A stretch of 64,000 bases of DNA from Pseudoalteromonas shioyasakiensis (GCF_019134595.1 NZ_CP077770.1:1446001-1510000); one strand, 5' to 3'; numbered from the stretch's first letter, positions 47,328-57,352 are shown. The notes: generated by a model from the sequence alone, not told the origin. Translations and numbers: made by a program.

Positions 47328-48176
47328 CTAAAATAAACTGCTTTGACTTGCTTCGCGTTCACCTATAAACGGCGCAAGCACGGAGTGATTGTAACCTAAA
47401 TCTTGGCAAAACTGTCTTGCTAAAAGTGGTGACTGGCGATTATCTGCGGTATGGAAAAACAAATAGGGGGATTTTCCTTCATCAAGCCATTGCTTTACTT
47501 TTTTCAGCCATGGCTGGTAATACGACTTATATTCATGTTCAAGACTGGCAATCACAAAGCGCAGCATAGGCTGATTTCCTGTTGCAATGGCATGCACAGG
47601 TAAATAAGGCTTTTTCTTTTGCGCATCAATGAGTGCATCGGTATCGGCGGGAACAGCAAATAAAGCGCGGGTATCCATACTGATGCGGTCTATATTATTT
47701 TCAATTAACAGCTGATTTAAACGAATTTCAGCATCATCTTTATTAAAAAAGCCGGGGTGACGTACTTCTACACCGTAGCTAAGTTGCTTGGGAAGTTGTG
47801 CAATAAAATTAGCAAGCAGTGGCAGTGCGTCAGGGCCAAAGGCGCGGGGTAGCTGCAACATAACTTGCCCCGTTTTAGCAAAAATTGGCTCAAATAAGTT
47901 TAGCCATGCATTAAGCTCACTAGTTATATTCGTCAGTTGTAATTCGTGACTAAAACGCCGATGAAACTTAAAAGTAAATTTAAAGTCTTCGGGTACCGCA
48001 TCATGCCAGCGCACTAATGACTCATGACTTGGGTCAGCATAAAAACTGGTGTTGCCCTCGACTGAGTTAAAGCATTGCGCATACTCACTGAGCATGTCGG
48101 CGCTTTTACAGTGACTAGAGAGCAAATTTCCTTTCCATGCGGTGCTAGACCACTGCGGACAACCTAAATACAGCAT
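47328..48176 (-). CDS. DUF72 protein, YecE-like
   Basis: The 282 residues start from the ATG at 48176 (a TTG 12 bp upstream is possible). DUF72 proteins have a TIM-barrel fold; here LGCPQWSSTAWKGNL, FNSVEGNTSFYADPS, VMLQLPRAFGPDALPLL and YGVEVRHPGFF match. E. coli YecE (about 272) also lies near aspS. Function unknown. It is divergent from aspS. Confidence 0.87.
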   Translation of the reverse strand: MLYLGCPQWSSTAWKGNLLSSHCKSADMLSEYAQCFNSVEGNTSFYADPSHESLVRWHDAVPEDFKFTFKFHRRFSHELQLTNITSELNAWLNLFEPIFAKTGQVMLQLPRAFGPDALPLLANFIAQLPKQLSYGVEVRHPGFFNKDDAEIRLNQLLIENNIDRISMDTRALFAVPADTDALIDAQKKKPYLPVHAIATGNQPMLRFVIASLEHEYKSYYQPWLKKVKQWLDEGKSPYLFFHTADNRQSPLLARQFCQDLGYNHSVLAPFIGEREASQSSLF

Positions 48177-48403
48177 TAAATCAACCAATAAATTTAAACT
48201 TTAGCTAGTGTATCAAAAGAAATGTTTGCTCAGAAGTCGGGGTATATATTTAGCCCCCGACAGGTACTGCTGGCACTCGCATTTTGCGATGGTTTGGGTA
48301 TAATGCTCTGCCTTAAATGATTACTTTGTATAGTGGCTTTTGCTCTCAAAATAGCGAACTCTTAAGAGCAGGCGGCTATAAGTCTTTAACTGACAGGAAT
48401 ACT

Positions 48404-50173
48404 ATGCGCTCTATATATTGCGGACAGCTAAATAAATCTCACGTAGATCAAGAAGTTGAACTATGTGGTTGGATCAACAAACGCCGTGACCTTGGTGGCC
48501 TTATCTTCGTCGATTTACGTGACAGAGAAGGTTTAGTACAAGTTGTTTTTGATCCTGAAGTAGAAGGATTAATGGATACTGCGAATAAACTACGTCAAGA
48601 GTTTTGTGTGCAGTTAAAAGGTGTTGTTCGCGCACGCCCTGATAGCCAAGTAAATAAAGACATGGCAACAGGTGAAGTTGAAATTTTAGGCACAAGCTTA
48701 ACTATCATCAACCGTTCAGAGCCATTACCACTTGATTTTAATCAGCAAAACTCTGAAGAGCGCCGCTTAAAATACCGTTACCTAGATTTACGTCGTCTTG
48801 AAATGAGCGACCGTATCAAACTTCGTGCAAAAGCGAGCAGTTTTGTGCGTCGTTTCTTAGATGACAACGGTTTCTTAGATATCGAAACACCGGTACTAAC
48901 AAAAGCAACACCAGAAGGTGCCCGTGACTACTTAGTACCTAGCCGTGTTCATAAAGGAAGCTTCTACGCTTTACCTCAGTCGCCACAGTTATTTAAACAA
49001 TTATTAATGATGTCGGGCTTTGACCGTTACTATCAAATTGTTAAGTGTTTCCGTGACGAAGACTTACGTGCTGACCGTCAGCCAGAATTCACACAAATCG
49101 ATTTAGAGACGTCATTCATGAGCTCTAATGAAGTGCGTGCAATGACTGAGAAAATGATCCGTGAAATGTGGCAATCATTATTAGACGTTGACTTAGGCGA
49201 CTTCCCAGTTATGCCTTACAGCGAAGCAATGCGTTTATATGGTTCTGATAAACCAGACCTACGTAACCCAATGCAACTTGTAGACGTTGCTGATTTAGTA
49301 AAAGACGTTGAGTTTAAAGTATTCTCTGGTCCTGCTAATGACGAAAAAGGCCGTGTTGCTGTATTAACTGTACCAGGCGGTGCTGAGCTTTCTCGTAAGC
49401 AAATCGACGATTACACTAAGTTCATTGGTATCTATGGCGCGAAAGGCCTTGCATGGATGAAAGTGAACGACCGTGCTGCGGGCGTTGAAGGTGTACAATC
49501 ACCAATCGCTAAGTTCTTAAACGAAGAAGTGATCAACCAATTACTTGAGCGTACTAACGCACAATCTGGCGACATCATTTTATTTGGTGCTGACAAGCGC
49601 AACGTTGTAAACGAAGCAATGGGTGCGCTACGCCTTAAGATTGGTGTTGATTTAGGCATTACTGATCTAGATAGCTGGAAACCATTGTGGGTTGTTGACT
49701 TCCCGATGTTCGAAGAAGATGACGAAGGTACATTGCATGCGGTTCACCACCCATTCACTGCACCGAAAGGTATTTCTGCCCAAGAGCTTGAAGCAAACCC
49801 TGCAGGTGCATTATCAGATGCATACGACATGGTATTAAACGGCTACGAAGTTGGTGGTGGTTCGGTACGTATTCACAATGCAGACATGCAAGAAACAGCA
49901 TTCAGAATCTTAGGCATTGATGCGCAAGAGCAACAAGACAAGTTTGGTTTCTTACTTGACGCACTTAAATATGGTACGCCACCGCATGCAGGTCTTGCGT
50001 TTGGTCTTGACCGTTTAGTTATGTTGTTATGCGGTACTGATAACATTCGTGACGTTATTGCTTTCCCTAAAACAACTCAAGCATCATGTTTATTAACAGA
50101 TGCACCAAGCAAAGCAAATGCAGATGCATTAACTGAGCTTGCAATTAATGTTGTAGCGAAAGACGCTGAATAA
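48404..50173 (+). CDS. aspS: Aspartyl-tRNA synthetase
   Basis: Charges tRNA-Asp. The 589 residues start from the ATG at 48404 behind AGGAA; a longer upstream frame is not conserved. The OB-fold anticodon domain opens [20 protein letters not shown]. Class II motif 2 is [15 protein letters not shown] and motif 3 is [15 protein letters not shown]. The bacterial GAD insertion lies between. E. coli AspS has 590 residues. The cognate seven-gene tRNA-Asp array is in the same window but 44 kb away. Confidence 0.97.
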   Translation: MRSIYCGQLNKSHVDQEVELCGWINKRRDLGGLIFVDLRDREGLVQVVFDPEVEGLMDTANKLRQEFCVQLKGVVRARPDSQVNKDMATGEVEILGTSLTIINRSEPLPLDFNQQNSEERRLKYRYLDLRRLEMSDRIKLRAKASSFVRRFLDDNGFLDIETPVLTKATPEGARDYLVPSRVHKGSFYALPQSPQLFKQLLMMSGFDRYYQIVKCFRDEDLRADRQPEFTQIDLETSFMSSNEVRAMTEKMIREMWQSLLDVDLGDFPVMPYSEAMRLYGSDKPDLRNPMQLVDVADLVKDVEFKVFSGPANDEKGRVAVLTVPGGAELSRKQIDDYTKFIGIYGAKGLAWMKVNDRAAGVEGVQSPIAKFLNEEVINQLLERTNAQSGDIILFGADKRNVVNEAMGALRLKIGVDLGITDLDSWKPLWVVDFPMFEEDDEGTLHAVHHPFTAPKGISAQELEANPAGALSDAYDMVLNGYEVGGGSVRIHNADMQETAFRILGIDAQEQQDKFGFLLDALKYGTPPHAGLAFGLDRLVMLLCGTDNIRDVIAFPKTTQASCLLTDAPSKANADALTELAINVVAKDAE

Positions 50174-50210
50174 TTCATAATAACCTGAATTATAAGGCTT
50201 AATGAATAAT

Positions 50211-50241
50211 AACCCTAAGGTGTATGCCTTAGGGTTTTTTT
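50211..50241 (+). terminator. Terminator after aspS
   Basis: The 10-bp stem AACCCTAAGG/CCTTAGGGTT, with a TGTATG loop and T-run, lies 37 bp after the stop. Confidence 0.92.
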
Positions 50242-50282
50242 GTGCTTAAATGAATATTTAGTATGTTCTTCAAGGAAAGAGT

Positions 50283-50489
50283 ATGAATATCAATGCAACT
50301 TTAATCGGCCAAATAATTGTTATTTTAATCCCTGTGTTTGCCGCTATCAGCTATTACTTAGGTAAGCGCAAAACCTCAACACCAATCGTGGTGGCCATTA
50401 TTGGTGGCTTATTAGCGCTAATTCCTTTGTTTGGTCTTATTTTTATTGCGGTACTTGCGCTTAAAAAAGATACTGAGACCACCGCGTGA
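50283..50489 (+). CDS. Small two-helix membrane protein
   Basis: The 68 residues carry two hydrophobic segments (about 6-26 and 36-58) and a short charged end (KKDTETTA). An AAGGAAAGA ribosome site precedes the ATG. Its stop overlaps the GTG start of the pentapeptide-repeat gene (GTGA), so the two are probably translationally coupled. Family not recognised; too small for a firm assignment. Confidence 0.72.
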   Translation: MNINATLIGQIIVILIPVFAAISYYLGKRKTSTPIVVAIIGGLLALIPLFGLIFIAVLALKKDTETTA

Positions 50490-51076
50490 TCGCAAGCCAT
50501 TCGCTTTATTTTGAACACACCTTTGAAACAAACCTTGCAGGGCAAACATTTTCGCATTGCGAATTTGAGCAATGTGAATTTATCGACTGTGACTTTAGCA
50601 ATAGCCAGTTTGAAAACTGCCGGTTCATAGAGTGTGAGTTTAAAAACTGTAATTTAGCTGCGCTTGGGCTTAGATACACCTCGCTTGAAGAAGTAAGCTT
50701 TAAACAGTGTAAATTAACCAGTGTGCGCTTTACTGATGTTGATTGGCCGCTACTCGCCAGCCGTGCCCCAGTGAGTTTTGTTGGTTGTGAACTTAGCCAC
50801 AGCAGCTTTTTTGAACTTAGTTTAAAAGCTTTAAAAATGCGTAGCTGTTTTGCCAAAGATGTTGATTTTAGACATGCAGATTTATCTTCAGCTGATTTTA
50901 CTGATACGGACTTTCGTGACAGCTTGTTTCAACAAACCAACCTCAGTAAAGCTAATTTTATTGGTGCCAGCCACTTCGCCATTGATATAACAGCTAACAA
51001 TATCAGTAAGGCCACATTTGAACGTTATGCCGCTTTGGATTTATTAGCAGGGCTCGAAATAGAGCTGGTGGATTAA
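50486..51076 (+). CDS. Pentapeptide-repeat protein
   Basis: The 196 residues start from a GTG overlapping the previous stop. Two blocks of A(D/N)LXX-type pentapeptides (CEFEQCEFIDCDFSNSQFEN and DFRHADLSSADFTDTDF) form a right-handed beta-helix. Qnr-type proteins of this fold protect DNA gyrase, but length and composition alone do not place this one there. No signal peptide. It is followed by a GNAT gene 31 bp later. Confidence 0.85.
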   Translation: MIASHSLYFEHTFETNLAGQTFSHCEFEQCEFIDCDFSNSQFENCRFIECEFKNCNLAALGLRYTSLEEVSFKQCKLTSVRFTDVDWPLLASRAPVSFVGCELSHSSFFELSLKALKMRSCFAKDVDFRHADLSSADFTDTDFRDSLFQQTNLSKANFIGASHFAIDITANNISKATFERYAALDLLAGLEIELVD

Positions 51077-51107
51077 ATATTATTGCTAATTAAGGTTAAG
51101 GAAAGTT

Positions 51108-51692
51108 ATGGATTTAAGTCCCATCACCTTAGAAGGTCAATTTGTTAAATTAGTGCCGTTAACGCTTGAGCACCGTGATGCTTTAGTAAACGCCGCTTCA
51201 GATGGAAAGCTTTGGGACCTTTGGTTTACCTCGGTGCCCAATGAAGAACGTGTTGACGATTATTTAAGTATGGCGTTTGAACAACAGTCACTTGGTCGCG
51301 CAATACCATTTGCTGTTATCGATAAACACACCGATGAGGTGATAGGCTCAACTCGCTTTTGTAATATCGACAGTAAAAACCGCCGTTTAGAAATTGGCTA
51401 TACCTGGTATGCCAAGCGTTTTCAGCGTACTGGGGTTAATACTGATTGTAAAAAACTGTTGCTGAGTTATGCATTTGAAACACTTAATGTGATTGCCGTT
51501 GAGTTTCGTACCCATTGGCACAATCAGGCTTCGCGCAATGCCATTGCTCGCTTAGGAGCAAAACAAGATGGGGTTCTTCGTAATCACCAAATAATGGCAG
51601 ATGGATGCGTGCGTGACACCGTGGTGTTTTCAATTATTGATGGTGAGTGGCCGATGGTTAAACGTAGCTTAGAATTCAAATTAACATGTTAA
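51108..51692 (+). CDS. GNAT-family N-acetyltransferase
   Basis: A 194-residue RimJ/RimL-like acetyltransferase. PLTLEHRDALVNAASDG opens the domain, IGYTWYAKRFQRTGVNTDCKKLLLSYAFE carries the acetyl-CoA site, and HNQASRNAIARLGAKQDG the core helix. The substrate is unknown; relatives modify ribosomal proteins or small amines. Its stop overlaps the ATG of the following hydrolase pseudogene by 7 bp. Confidence 0.88.
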   Translation: MDLSPITLEGQFVKLVPLTLEHRDALVNAASDGKLWDLWFTSVPNEERVDDYLSMAFEQQSLGRAIPFAVIDKHTDEVIGSTRFCNIDSKNRRLEIGYTWYAKRFQRTGVNTDCKKLLLSYAFETLNVIAVEFRTHWHNQASRNAIARLGAKQDGVLRNHQIMADGCVRDTVVFSIIDGEWPMVKRSLEFKLTC

Positions 51693-52407
51693 ATATTAAA
51701 AAGGCGGCACTAATGCTCGCGTTAACCCTTAGCGGGCAAACAGCCTTTGCAAGTCAAACAGAGACACTGTTTGATACTGAGCGCACACGCCATATTCCGG
51801 TGACCATTACAGCAGCCGATAGCAAATGCACGATAAAGAAAAAATGCCCCGTGGCGTTTATTGGGGCAGGCTATGGTATGGCACATACAGACTATCAATT
51901 TGCCCAGCAGGCATTTCATCAGCATGGTTACTTAACGGTTGAAGTTGCTCATGAGTTAAAAGGTGATCCGAGTTTAAACCCTGAGCCGCCCTACATGACC
52001 ACACGCATGGAAAACTGGCACCGTGGTGTACAAACCCTTGAGTTTTTAGCCATAGAACTTGCAAAGCGATACCCTGCGTATGACTTTAATCAGCTCACTC
52101 AAATGGGGGAGATATTGCAGCATTATATGCCGCTATTTATCCCGCTAAGGTTTCTAAGCTGATCACCCTTGATCATCGTCGTATGCTTATCCCGCGAAAC
52201 AAAAATATTGCTGTACTGACACTACGTGGTAGCGATTACCCAGCAGATAACAACGTATTGCTAACCCCGCAAGAGCTCGCTGTATACCCAGTGACGCAAA
52301 TTAAGCTTAAAGGTTGGCGCCATAACGATATGTATGATAGTGGCCCAATAGCGCTTGTAGAACGAATGAGTAAAGAGCTCAACGCATTTTTATTTGCTAA
52401 TAAATAG
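51686..52407 (+). pseudogene. Secreted dienelactone-hydrolase-like enzyme, frameshifted at the nucleophile elbow
   Basis: The first frame (51686-52162) encodes a signal peptide (MLNIKKAALMLALTLSGQTAFA) and the first part of an alpha/beta hydrolase (PVAFIGAGYGMAHTDYQFAQQAF). From 52096 the continuing homology is in another frame: HSNGGDIAALYAAIYPAKVSKLITLDHRR, then to 52407 with RHNDMYD carrying a probable catalytic His. The shift falls just before HSNGG, so the leading Gly of GxSxG and nearby bases are lost. The gene is probably inactive unless the shift is a sequencing error. Confidence 0.78.
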
Positions 52408-52575
52408 CAAATGATTTGTTGCTTGATCTGTATCAAAGTTAAGGAGCTAAGCAAGGTGGGGCGGACATAAGTCCTTATGTTTTTGCCTGTGTTTCTCTAT
52501 CCTCGCGAAGCGCTATAATGAAGAAATGCTATGCTTAGCACTGACTTCTAGAACCTTATTCACTGGAAAAGACAA

Positions 52576-53418
52576 ATGCAACATTTACCTACCGTTGATT
52601 ATAAATCGGGCGATGCGGCCGCTCAATTTGTTGAGTCACTAAGAAACACAGGTTTCGGTGTATTAAAAAATCACCCAATCCCTCAGTCATTAGTTGAGTC
52701 TATTTACAAAAATTGGCAAGAATTCTTTAATTCTGAGCAAAAGCACGAGTTTTTATTTTCAAAAGAAACACAAGATGGTTACTTCCCACCATCAGTGTCA
52801 GAAGTTGCAAAAGGCTTTACCGTTAAAGATATTAAAGAGTATTACCACGTTTATCCAAAAGGCCGTGTTCCAGCACAGCTAGAAGAAGAAATCCGTGAGT
52901 ACTACCGTTTAGCGAATGAATTTGCAGCAACATTATTAAGCTGGGTTCAAGCTGAAGCACCAGAAGAAGTGCGTGCTAAGTTCTCTATCGACCTTAAAGA
53001 TATGATTGCTAATTCTGAGCAAACACTCCTGCGTATTCTTCATTACCCTCCAATGACAGGTGATGAAGAGCCAGGAGCAATCCGTGCGGCAGCGCATGGT
53101 GACATCAACTTACTAACTGTATTACCTGCGGCAAATGAGCCAGGTTTACAAGTACAAAAAACAGATGGCGGTTGGTTAGACGTACCATGTGATTTTGGTA
53201 ACCTGATCATCAATATTGGTGACATGTTACAAGAAGCGTCGGGTGGTTACTTTCCATCAACGATTCACCGCGTGATCAACCCAACGGGTAAAGCGTCAAC
53301 GAAATCACGTATTTCGTTACCACTATTCTTACACCCGCGCCCTGATGTTGTGCTTTCTGAGCGCTACACAGCAGACAGCTACTTACAAGAGCGTTTACGC
53401 GAACTTGGTGTTAAGTAA
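52576..53418 (+). CDS. 2-oxoglutarate/Fe(II)-dependent dioxygenase (isopenicillin N synthase-like)
   Basis: The 280 residues have an N-terminal DIOX_N-type region (FVESLRNTGFGVLKNHPIP) and a C-terminal 2OG-FeII domain. The iron ligands are H174 and D176 (AAHGDINLLT) and H231 (STIHRVINP), with the 2OG-binding Arg in KSRISLPLFLHP. The substrate cannot be predicted; no biosynthetic cluster is adjacent. It is transcribed alone and ends at a strong terminator. Confidence 0.9.
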   Translation: MQHLPTVDYKSGDAAAQFVESLRNTGFGVLKNHPIPQSLVESIYKNWQEFFNSEQKHEFLFSKETQDGYFPPSVSEVAKGFTVKDIKEYYHVYPKGRVPAQLEEEIREYYRLANEFAATLLSWVQAEAPEEVRAKFSIDLKDMIANSEQTLLRILHYPPMTGDEEPGAIRAAAHGDINLLTVLPAANEPGLQVQKTDGGWLDVPCDFGNLIINIGDMLQEASGGYFPSTIHRVINPTGKASTKSRISLPLFLHPRPDVVLSERYTADSYLQERLRELGVK

Positions 53419-53434
53419 AGATTGGTTATAAGAC

Positions 53435-53461
53435 AAAGCGGCATTTGAGCCGCTTTTTTTA
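53435..53461 (+). terminator. Terminator after the dioxygenase
   Basis: The stem AAAGCGGC/GCCGCTTT, with an ATTTGA loop and T-run, lies just after the stop at 53418. Confidence 0.9.
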
Positions 53462-53589
53462 TGTCTTAAATTTGTCTGCTAAGTTAACCATTAAGTACTA
53501 GTTTGCAAATAATTCCATGCATTATTGACTATCCTAGGTATAATGCGCGCACTTCGCCGTATCGGCTGAATTTTTTAAAGAGAGATAGT

Positions 53590-55038
53590 ATGAGTTTTGA
53601 TGGGTTAGGTTTATCACCAGCTTTAGTAAATGCAGTTTTAGAAAAGGGCTATGAAGCACCAACGCCTATTCAATCACAAGCTATCCCTGCGATCATTGAA
53701 GGCCGCGATGTTATGGCCGCAGCGCAAACTGGCACAGGTAAAACAGCAGGTTTTACGCTGCCGTTAATTGAGCGTTTGTCAAAAGGCTCTAAAGCGGGTG
53801 GCAACAAAGTACGTGCATTAGTATTGGCACCAACTCGTGAGCTGGCTCTACAAGTAAGCGAAAATGTTGAGCAATACGCTAAGCATTCAAATGTTAGCTC
53901 ATTTGTTGTTTATGGTGGCGTTAAAATTAATCCGCAAATGATGCGCCTTCGCAAAGGTGTTGATATTTTAGTTGCCACACCTGGTCGTTTATTAGATCTA
54001 CACAATCAAAATGCTGTTAAGTTTGATGATTTAGAAGTGCTGATCCTTGATGAAGCTGACCGTATGCTTGATATGGGCTTTATTCATGACATCAAACGTA
54101 TCATTGCTAAATTGCCTGCTAAACGTCAAAACTTGATGTTCTCAGCGACTTTCTCTGATGAAATTCGTGAACTTGCAAAAGGGCTAATCAACGACCCCGT
54201 TGAAATTTCAGTTGCGGCAAAAAACACCACAGCTAAAACGGTTGCTCAATCTGTTTATGCGCTAGATAAATCACGTAAAACAGCATTACTTAGCCATTTG
54301 ATCCGTACTAACGATTGGCAACAAGTATTGGTGTTTTGCCGTACCAAGCATGGTGCGAACCGTTTAGTTAAGCAGCTTGAACGCGATGATATTGTTGGCG
54401 CTGCGATTCACGGTAATAAATCGCAAGGCGCTCGCGTTAAAGCACTCGAAGGCTTTAAATCGGGTGAAGTGCGCGTACTAGTGGCAACTGATATTGTAGC
54501 TCGAGGCCTTGATATTGTTGAGTTACCTCACGTTGTTAACTACGATTTACCGAATATTTATGAAGATTACGTTCACCGTATAGGCCGTACGGGCCGAGCG
54601 GGTGCATCGGGTCATGCTATATCGTTTGTAACAGCTGATGATGCCGACGATTTATATGGTATTGAGCGCTTTATTGGTGAGCTTATTCCGCGTGCAACTG
54701 AAGCAGGCTTTGAGCCAAGTAAGCCGGTTGCTGAAAAGCCACTAGATACGCGACCAATTAAGCCGAAAAAGCCAAAGAAACCGAAAAAACCAAAAGCACC
54801 AGCTCAAGATGGTCAAGGTGCAGCAAAACCTGCACAAAAGCCAAAACCTAAATCGCAAAAGCGACCTTCACAAGGTAAGTGGCAGGGTAAGGGTAAAGAG
54901 CAAGGCCAAAACCCAAAAGGTGCTAACAACACTAATAAGTCGAATAACAATAAACCAGCAGGTAATAAACCTGCGGGTAATCGTCAGCGTGTATCGGGGC
55001 CATCTCGCCCAAGACGTAAACCCGCTGCGGATAGTTAA
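53590..55038 (+). CDS. rhlE: DEAD-box ATP-dependent RNA helicase RhlE
   Basis: Unwinds RNA duplexes in ribosome assembly and mRNA decay. The 482 residues start from the ATG after AGAGAGA; an upstream frame start is rejected. Helicase motifs appear in order: Q motif ([13 protein letters not shown]), [56 protein letters not shown] and [11 protein letters not shown] basic low-complexity tail (repeated KPKKPKKP, then Asn/Gly/Lys-rich) replaces the usual C-terminus. E. coli RhlE has about 454 residues. Confidence 0.93.
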   Translation: MSFDGLGLSPALVNAVLEKGYEAPTPIQSQAIPAIIEGRDVMAAAQTGTGKTAGFTLPLIERLSKGSKAGGNKVRALVLAPTRELALQVSENVEQYAKHSNVSSFVVYGGVKINPQMMRLRKGVDILVATPGRLLDLHNQNAVKFDDLEVLILDEADRMLDMGFIHDIKRIIAKLPAKRQNLMFSATFSDEIRELAKGLINDPVEISVAAKNTTAKTVAQSVYALDKSRKTALLSHLIRTNDWQQVLVFCRTKHGANRLVKQLERDDIVGAAIHGNKSQGARVKALEGFKSGEVRVLVATDIVARGLDIVELPHVVNYDLPNIYEDYVHRIGRTGRAGASGHAISFVTADDADDLYGIERFIGELIPRATEAGFEPSKPVAEKPLDTRPIKPKKPKKPKKPKAPAQDGQGAAKPAQKPKPKSQKRPSQGKWQGKGKEQGQNPKGANNTNKSNNNKPAGNKPAGNRQRVSGPSRPRRKPAADS

Positions 55039-55051
55039 TAACAGTAAAAAC

Positions 55052-55077
55052 AAAAAACGCGCAATTGCGCGTTTTTT
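55052..55077. terminator. Bidirectional terminator between rhlE and the DUF3307 gene
   Basis: The perfect palindrome AAAAAACGCGCAA/TTGCGCGTTTTTT lies between the convergent stops. Confidence 0.9.
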
Positions 55078-55091
55078 GTTTTTCTAAGCGA

Positions 55092-55844
55092 TTAAACGAG
55101 TTTAATGCAATATAAGGTGGCGACACCAATAAAGAGTGTCACGGTGACACTTAACAAAGTGCCCAGCATGACATATTCAGTGAGTTGTTTTTCGCTACTT
55201 TCTTTTAAATCACCGAATCGAAAGATAGATTTGGCCGCTAGCAGAAAGCCCACGCCGCCGTATTCACCTAGCAAGATAAAGCTCAACATTAACACTCGTT
55301 CGAGCAAGCCAATAAAATGCCCCGCGGCAGGAATACTGCCTTCATTGTTTATCTGAATATTGATTTTCTCCAGCATCATGCGAATAAACACAGAGCTTGG
55401 GTTAAGCACCAATAAATAAGCTGCAATAACAAACAAGGTATCGAGGGCAATCAGCTTCTGCCACGCTAAACTATAAAATTCATTCTTATCACTAAGCCAA
55501 ACGCTCAGCATTACAATTACAACAAGATGCGCCAACTGGTCGAGTAAAAACGGCACTACGCCTTTATTTGAATACGACTTTGCCAAGTCGATAACATAGT
55601 GGCTTAGCATAATCGCAACAGTTGCTAACAATACACGAGAGAACTCTTGCCAGCCGTATGTATATTCCCACAGTGTGAGCACAGCTAAAGAGGTCACGCC
55701 GTGTGTTAATACGTGCAAATAGAGCTTACTGGCACGAAAATGACGGTTGTTCCTGTCGTGCACCCAGCTCATTGGTTGCCAATAAAAGTCAGCAAGTAAG
55801 TGACCCAGTACTAACGCGGTGAGTAATAGAGCAAAACTGGTCAT
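55092..55844 (-). CDS. DUF3307 membrane protein
   Basis: A 250-residue protein with about seven predicted helices. The first 120 residues (LVLGHLLADFYWQPMSWVHDRNN, HVLTHG, LSHYVIDLAKSY) match DUF3307 with its conserved His/Asp set. Its ATG overlaps the stop of the upstream satD-like gene (ATGA at 55841-55844), so the two form a coupled operon. Function unknown. Confidence 0.82.
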   Translation of the reverse strand: MTSFALLLTALVLGHLLADFYWQPMSWVHDRNNRHFRASKLYLHVLTHGVTSLAVLTLWEYTYGWQEFSRVLLATVAIMLSHYVIDLAKSYSNKGVVPFLLDQLAHLVVIVMLSVWLSDKNEFYSLAWQKLIALDTLFVIAAYLLVLNPSSVFIRMMLEKINIQINNEGSIPAAGHFIGLLERVLMLSFILLGEYGGVGFLLAAKSIFRFGDLKESSEKQLTEYVMLGTLLSVTVTLFIGVATLYCIKLV

Positions 55845-56455
55845 AACAATCCTTTGAGTGTGGTTTGGCTGTAATTTATAAAGCGCTCGATAAGTTGATA
55901 ATGGGCTAGGTTGAGTAACTTTGTGACATTCTCTCGGCTAGTATTAAGCTCTTTGGCAAGCTCTGCATGGCTGCTGTTCTCGGCGGTTAAATAATAAAAC
56001 AGCGCATTGGCCTGCTTTTGACTCATTTTTTCAAGCAGTACTTCGACAAAAGCAATATTAAGCGCAAAGGCTTCTTCAAGGGTGTTATTTTCAATATTTA
56101 ACACTAAGCGTTGTTGGCTCATGTTATCTAAACCACGGCCTGATAAGGTATAAGCACTGCCTGTGGCTGTTTTTATATCGGCGCGGGGGTTGTCGAGTGA
56201 GCCAATAGCCAAGCTTTGTCGCAGCTCATAATTGGCTGCCTTCATTTGCAAATACAACAAGATGGCTGCATGACACACCAGTTCAGGCTCTGTTAGCTGT
56301 ACTTGCAATGCATCACCACGATAAATGGTGAAGCTTGCATCAAAGCGCTTAGCAACAAAGCGTAAGCTTTGATCAAGCTGATAAAGCATGGCATCGTATT
56401 CTTGTTGTGGAATTTTTTGTGATTTAATTAAATCACCGCTGATCACCGCAATCAT
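55841..56455 (-). CDS. SatD-family protein with C-terminal helix-turn-helix
   Basis: A 204-residue protein. The first 130 residues fit the SatD family (MIAVISGDLIKSQKI, FTIYRGDALQVQL, ATGSAYTLSGRGLDNM). The last 60 look like an HTH (SHAELAKELNTSRENVTKLLNLA). SatD genes are often next to a DUF3307-type gene; their role is unknown. Three 18-bp palindromes spaced 28 bp apart lie directly upstream, so it may regulate itself and the divergent NYN gene (inference). Confidence 0.82.
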   Translation of the reverse strand: MIAVISGDLIKSQKIPQQEYDAMLYQLDQSLRFVAKRFDASFTIYRGDALQVQLTEPELVCHAAILLYLQMKAANYELRQSLAIGSLDNPRADIKTATGSAYTLSGRGLDNMSQQRLVLNIENNTLEEAFALNIAFVEVLLEKMSQKQANALFYYLTAENSSHAELAKELNTSRENVTKLLNLAHYQLIERFINYSQTTLKGLL

Positions 56456-56473
56456 TATGATCCCTTAGATTAA

Positions 56474-56547
56474 GTAACTTAATTTAGTTACATTGCTATA
56501 AGTAACCAAATTTGGTTACTTTGTTTTATGTAACCAATTTAGGTTAC
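56474..56547. promoter_or_regulatory. Three phased 18-bp palindromic operators
   Basis: The sites are GTAAC-TTAATTTA-GTTAC (56474-56491), GTAACC-AAATTT-GGTTAC (56502-56519, a perfect palindrome) and GTAACC-AATTTA-GGTTAC (56530-56547). They start at exact 28-bp steps, between the divergent satD-like and NYN genes. They are probably binding sites of the SatD HTH or another dimeric regulator. Confidence 0.8.
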
Positions 56548-56611
56548 TTTTTCGTAAATATCAACCTAGATATGCTACAGTGAACACAAATCACTAAAGA
56601 ACAGAAAAATT

Positions 56612-57106
56612 ATGTCAGCAGTTGATAAGCCAAGAGTCGGTATTTTTGTAGATGTACAAAACATTTATTACACCTGTAGAGAAAGCTACAAGAAAAATTT
56701 TGACTACAATGCCTTTTGGGCACAAATGAGCGAACGCTACCAAATCGATTGTGCCATTGCGTATGCAATTTACCGTGGCGATGAAAAGCAATCGCAGTTT
56801 CAAAATATTTTGCGCGCAATTGGCTTTGAGGTAAAACTGAAACCTTTTATTCAGCGCAAAGATGGCAGTGCGAAAGGGGATTGGGATGTTGGCATTACCA
56901 TTGACATGCTAGAACATGCCAAGCAGCTCGATAAAATGGTATTACTATCCGGTGATGGTGATTTTGCATTATTACTTGGTCACTTAGCAAATAAGTATCA
57001 GCTACCGTGTGATGTCTATGGGGCAGAGCACCTCACCGCTGATATTTTAAAGCAAGCCGCTGCTGAATTTCATTGTATTGATGATTCACTGCTGCTATCA
57101 AGGTAA
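56612..57106 (+). CDS. NYN/LabA-like PIN-domain protein
   Basis: The 164 residues are a single NYN domain. The N-terminal VGIFVDVQNIYY carries the first catalytic Asp and Asn. KGDWDVGITIDMLEHA and VLLSGDGDFALLLGHL supply the other acidic residues of the PIN-like site. Relatives (LabA/DUF88, Limkain b1 type) are predicted RNA-processing nucleases. It is divergent from the satD-DUF3307 operon and shares its operator region, so the three genes may be co-regulated. No signal peptide. Confidence 0.88.
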   Translation: MSAVDKPRVGIFVDVQNIYYTCRESYKKNFDYNAFWAQMSERYQIDCAIAYAIYRGDEKQSQFQNILRAIGFEVKLKPFIQRKDGSAKGDWDVGITIDMLEHAKQLDKMVLLSGDGDFALLLGHLANKYQLPCDVYGAEHLTADILKQAAAEFHCIDDSLLLSR

Positions 57107-57352
57107 AAAAATATTCCTATAAAAATAAAATGTTTAACTAAAGTATTATTTCAGCTAAGCTAACATTAGCTACACTTGATGATAAATAAAGGAATAGTCA
57201 CGCACAACGCACTAAATTATGCAAAAAAGCATAAATAAAGGTGTTATAGGACATTGTTGATGTGGTTTCTAATTTTCTTGTCTTTTAAATAAAGCGTTTT
57301 AATTCAATAAATTAAAAATAAATATGAAAGTTATACGAATTTTTATAAAAAA
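57107..57352. other. AT-rich spacer before the nag operon
   Basis: The 246-bp spacer shows only A/T-rich sequence with an ACGCACAACGCAC-like spot. No convincing gene, terminator or operator was found in it before the nag promoter. Confidence 0.4.

Noticed and set aside
53520..53550. TTGACT...TATAAT as a promoter for rhlE
   Set aside because: The TATAAT (53539-53544) is convincing, but TTGACT is only 8 bp away, so the pair cannot act as -35/-10; no good -35 at 17 bp.
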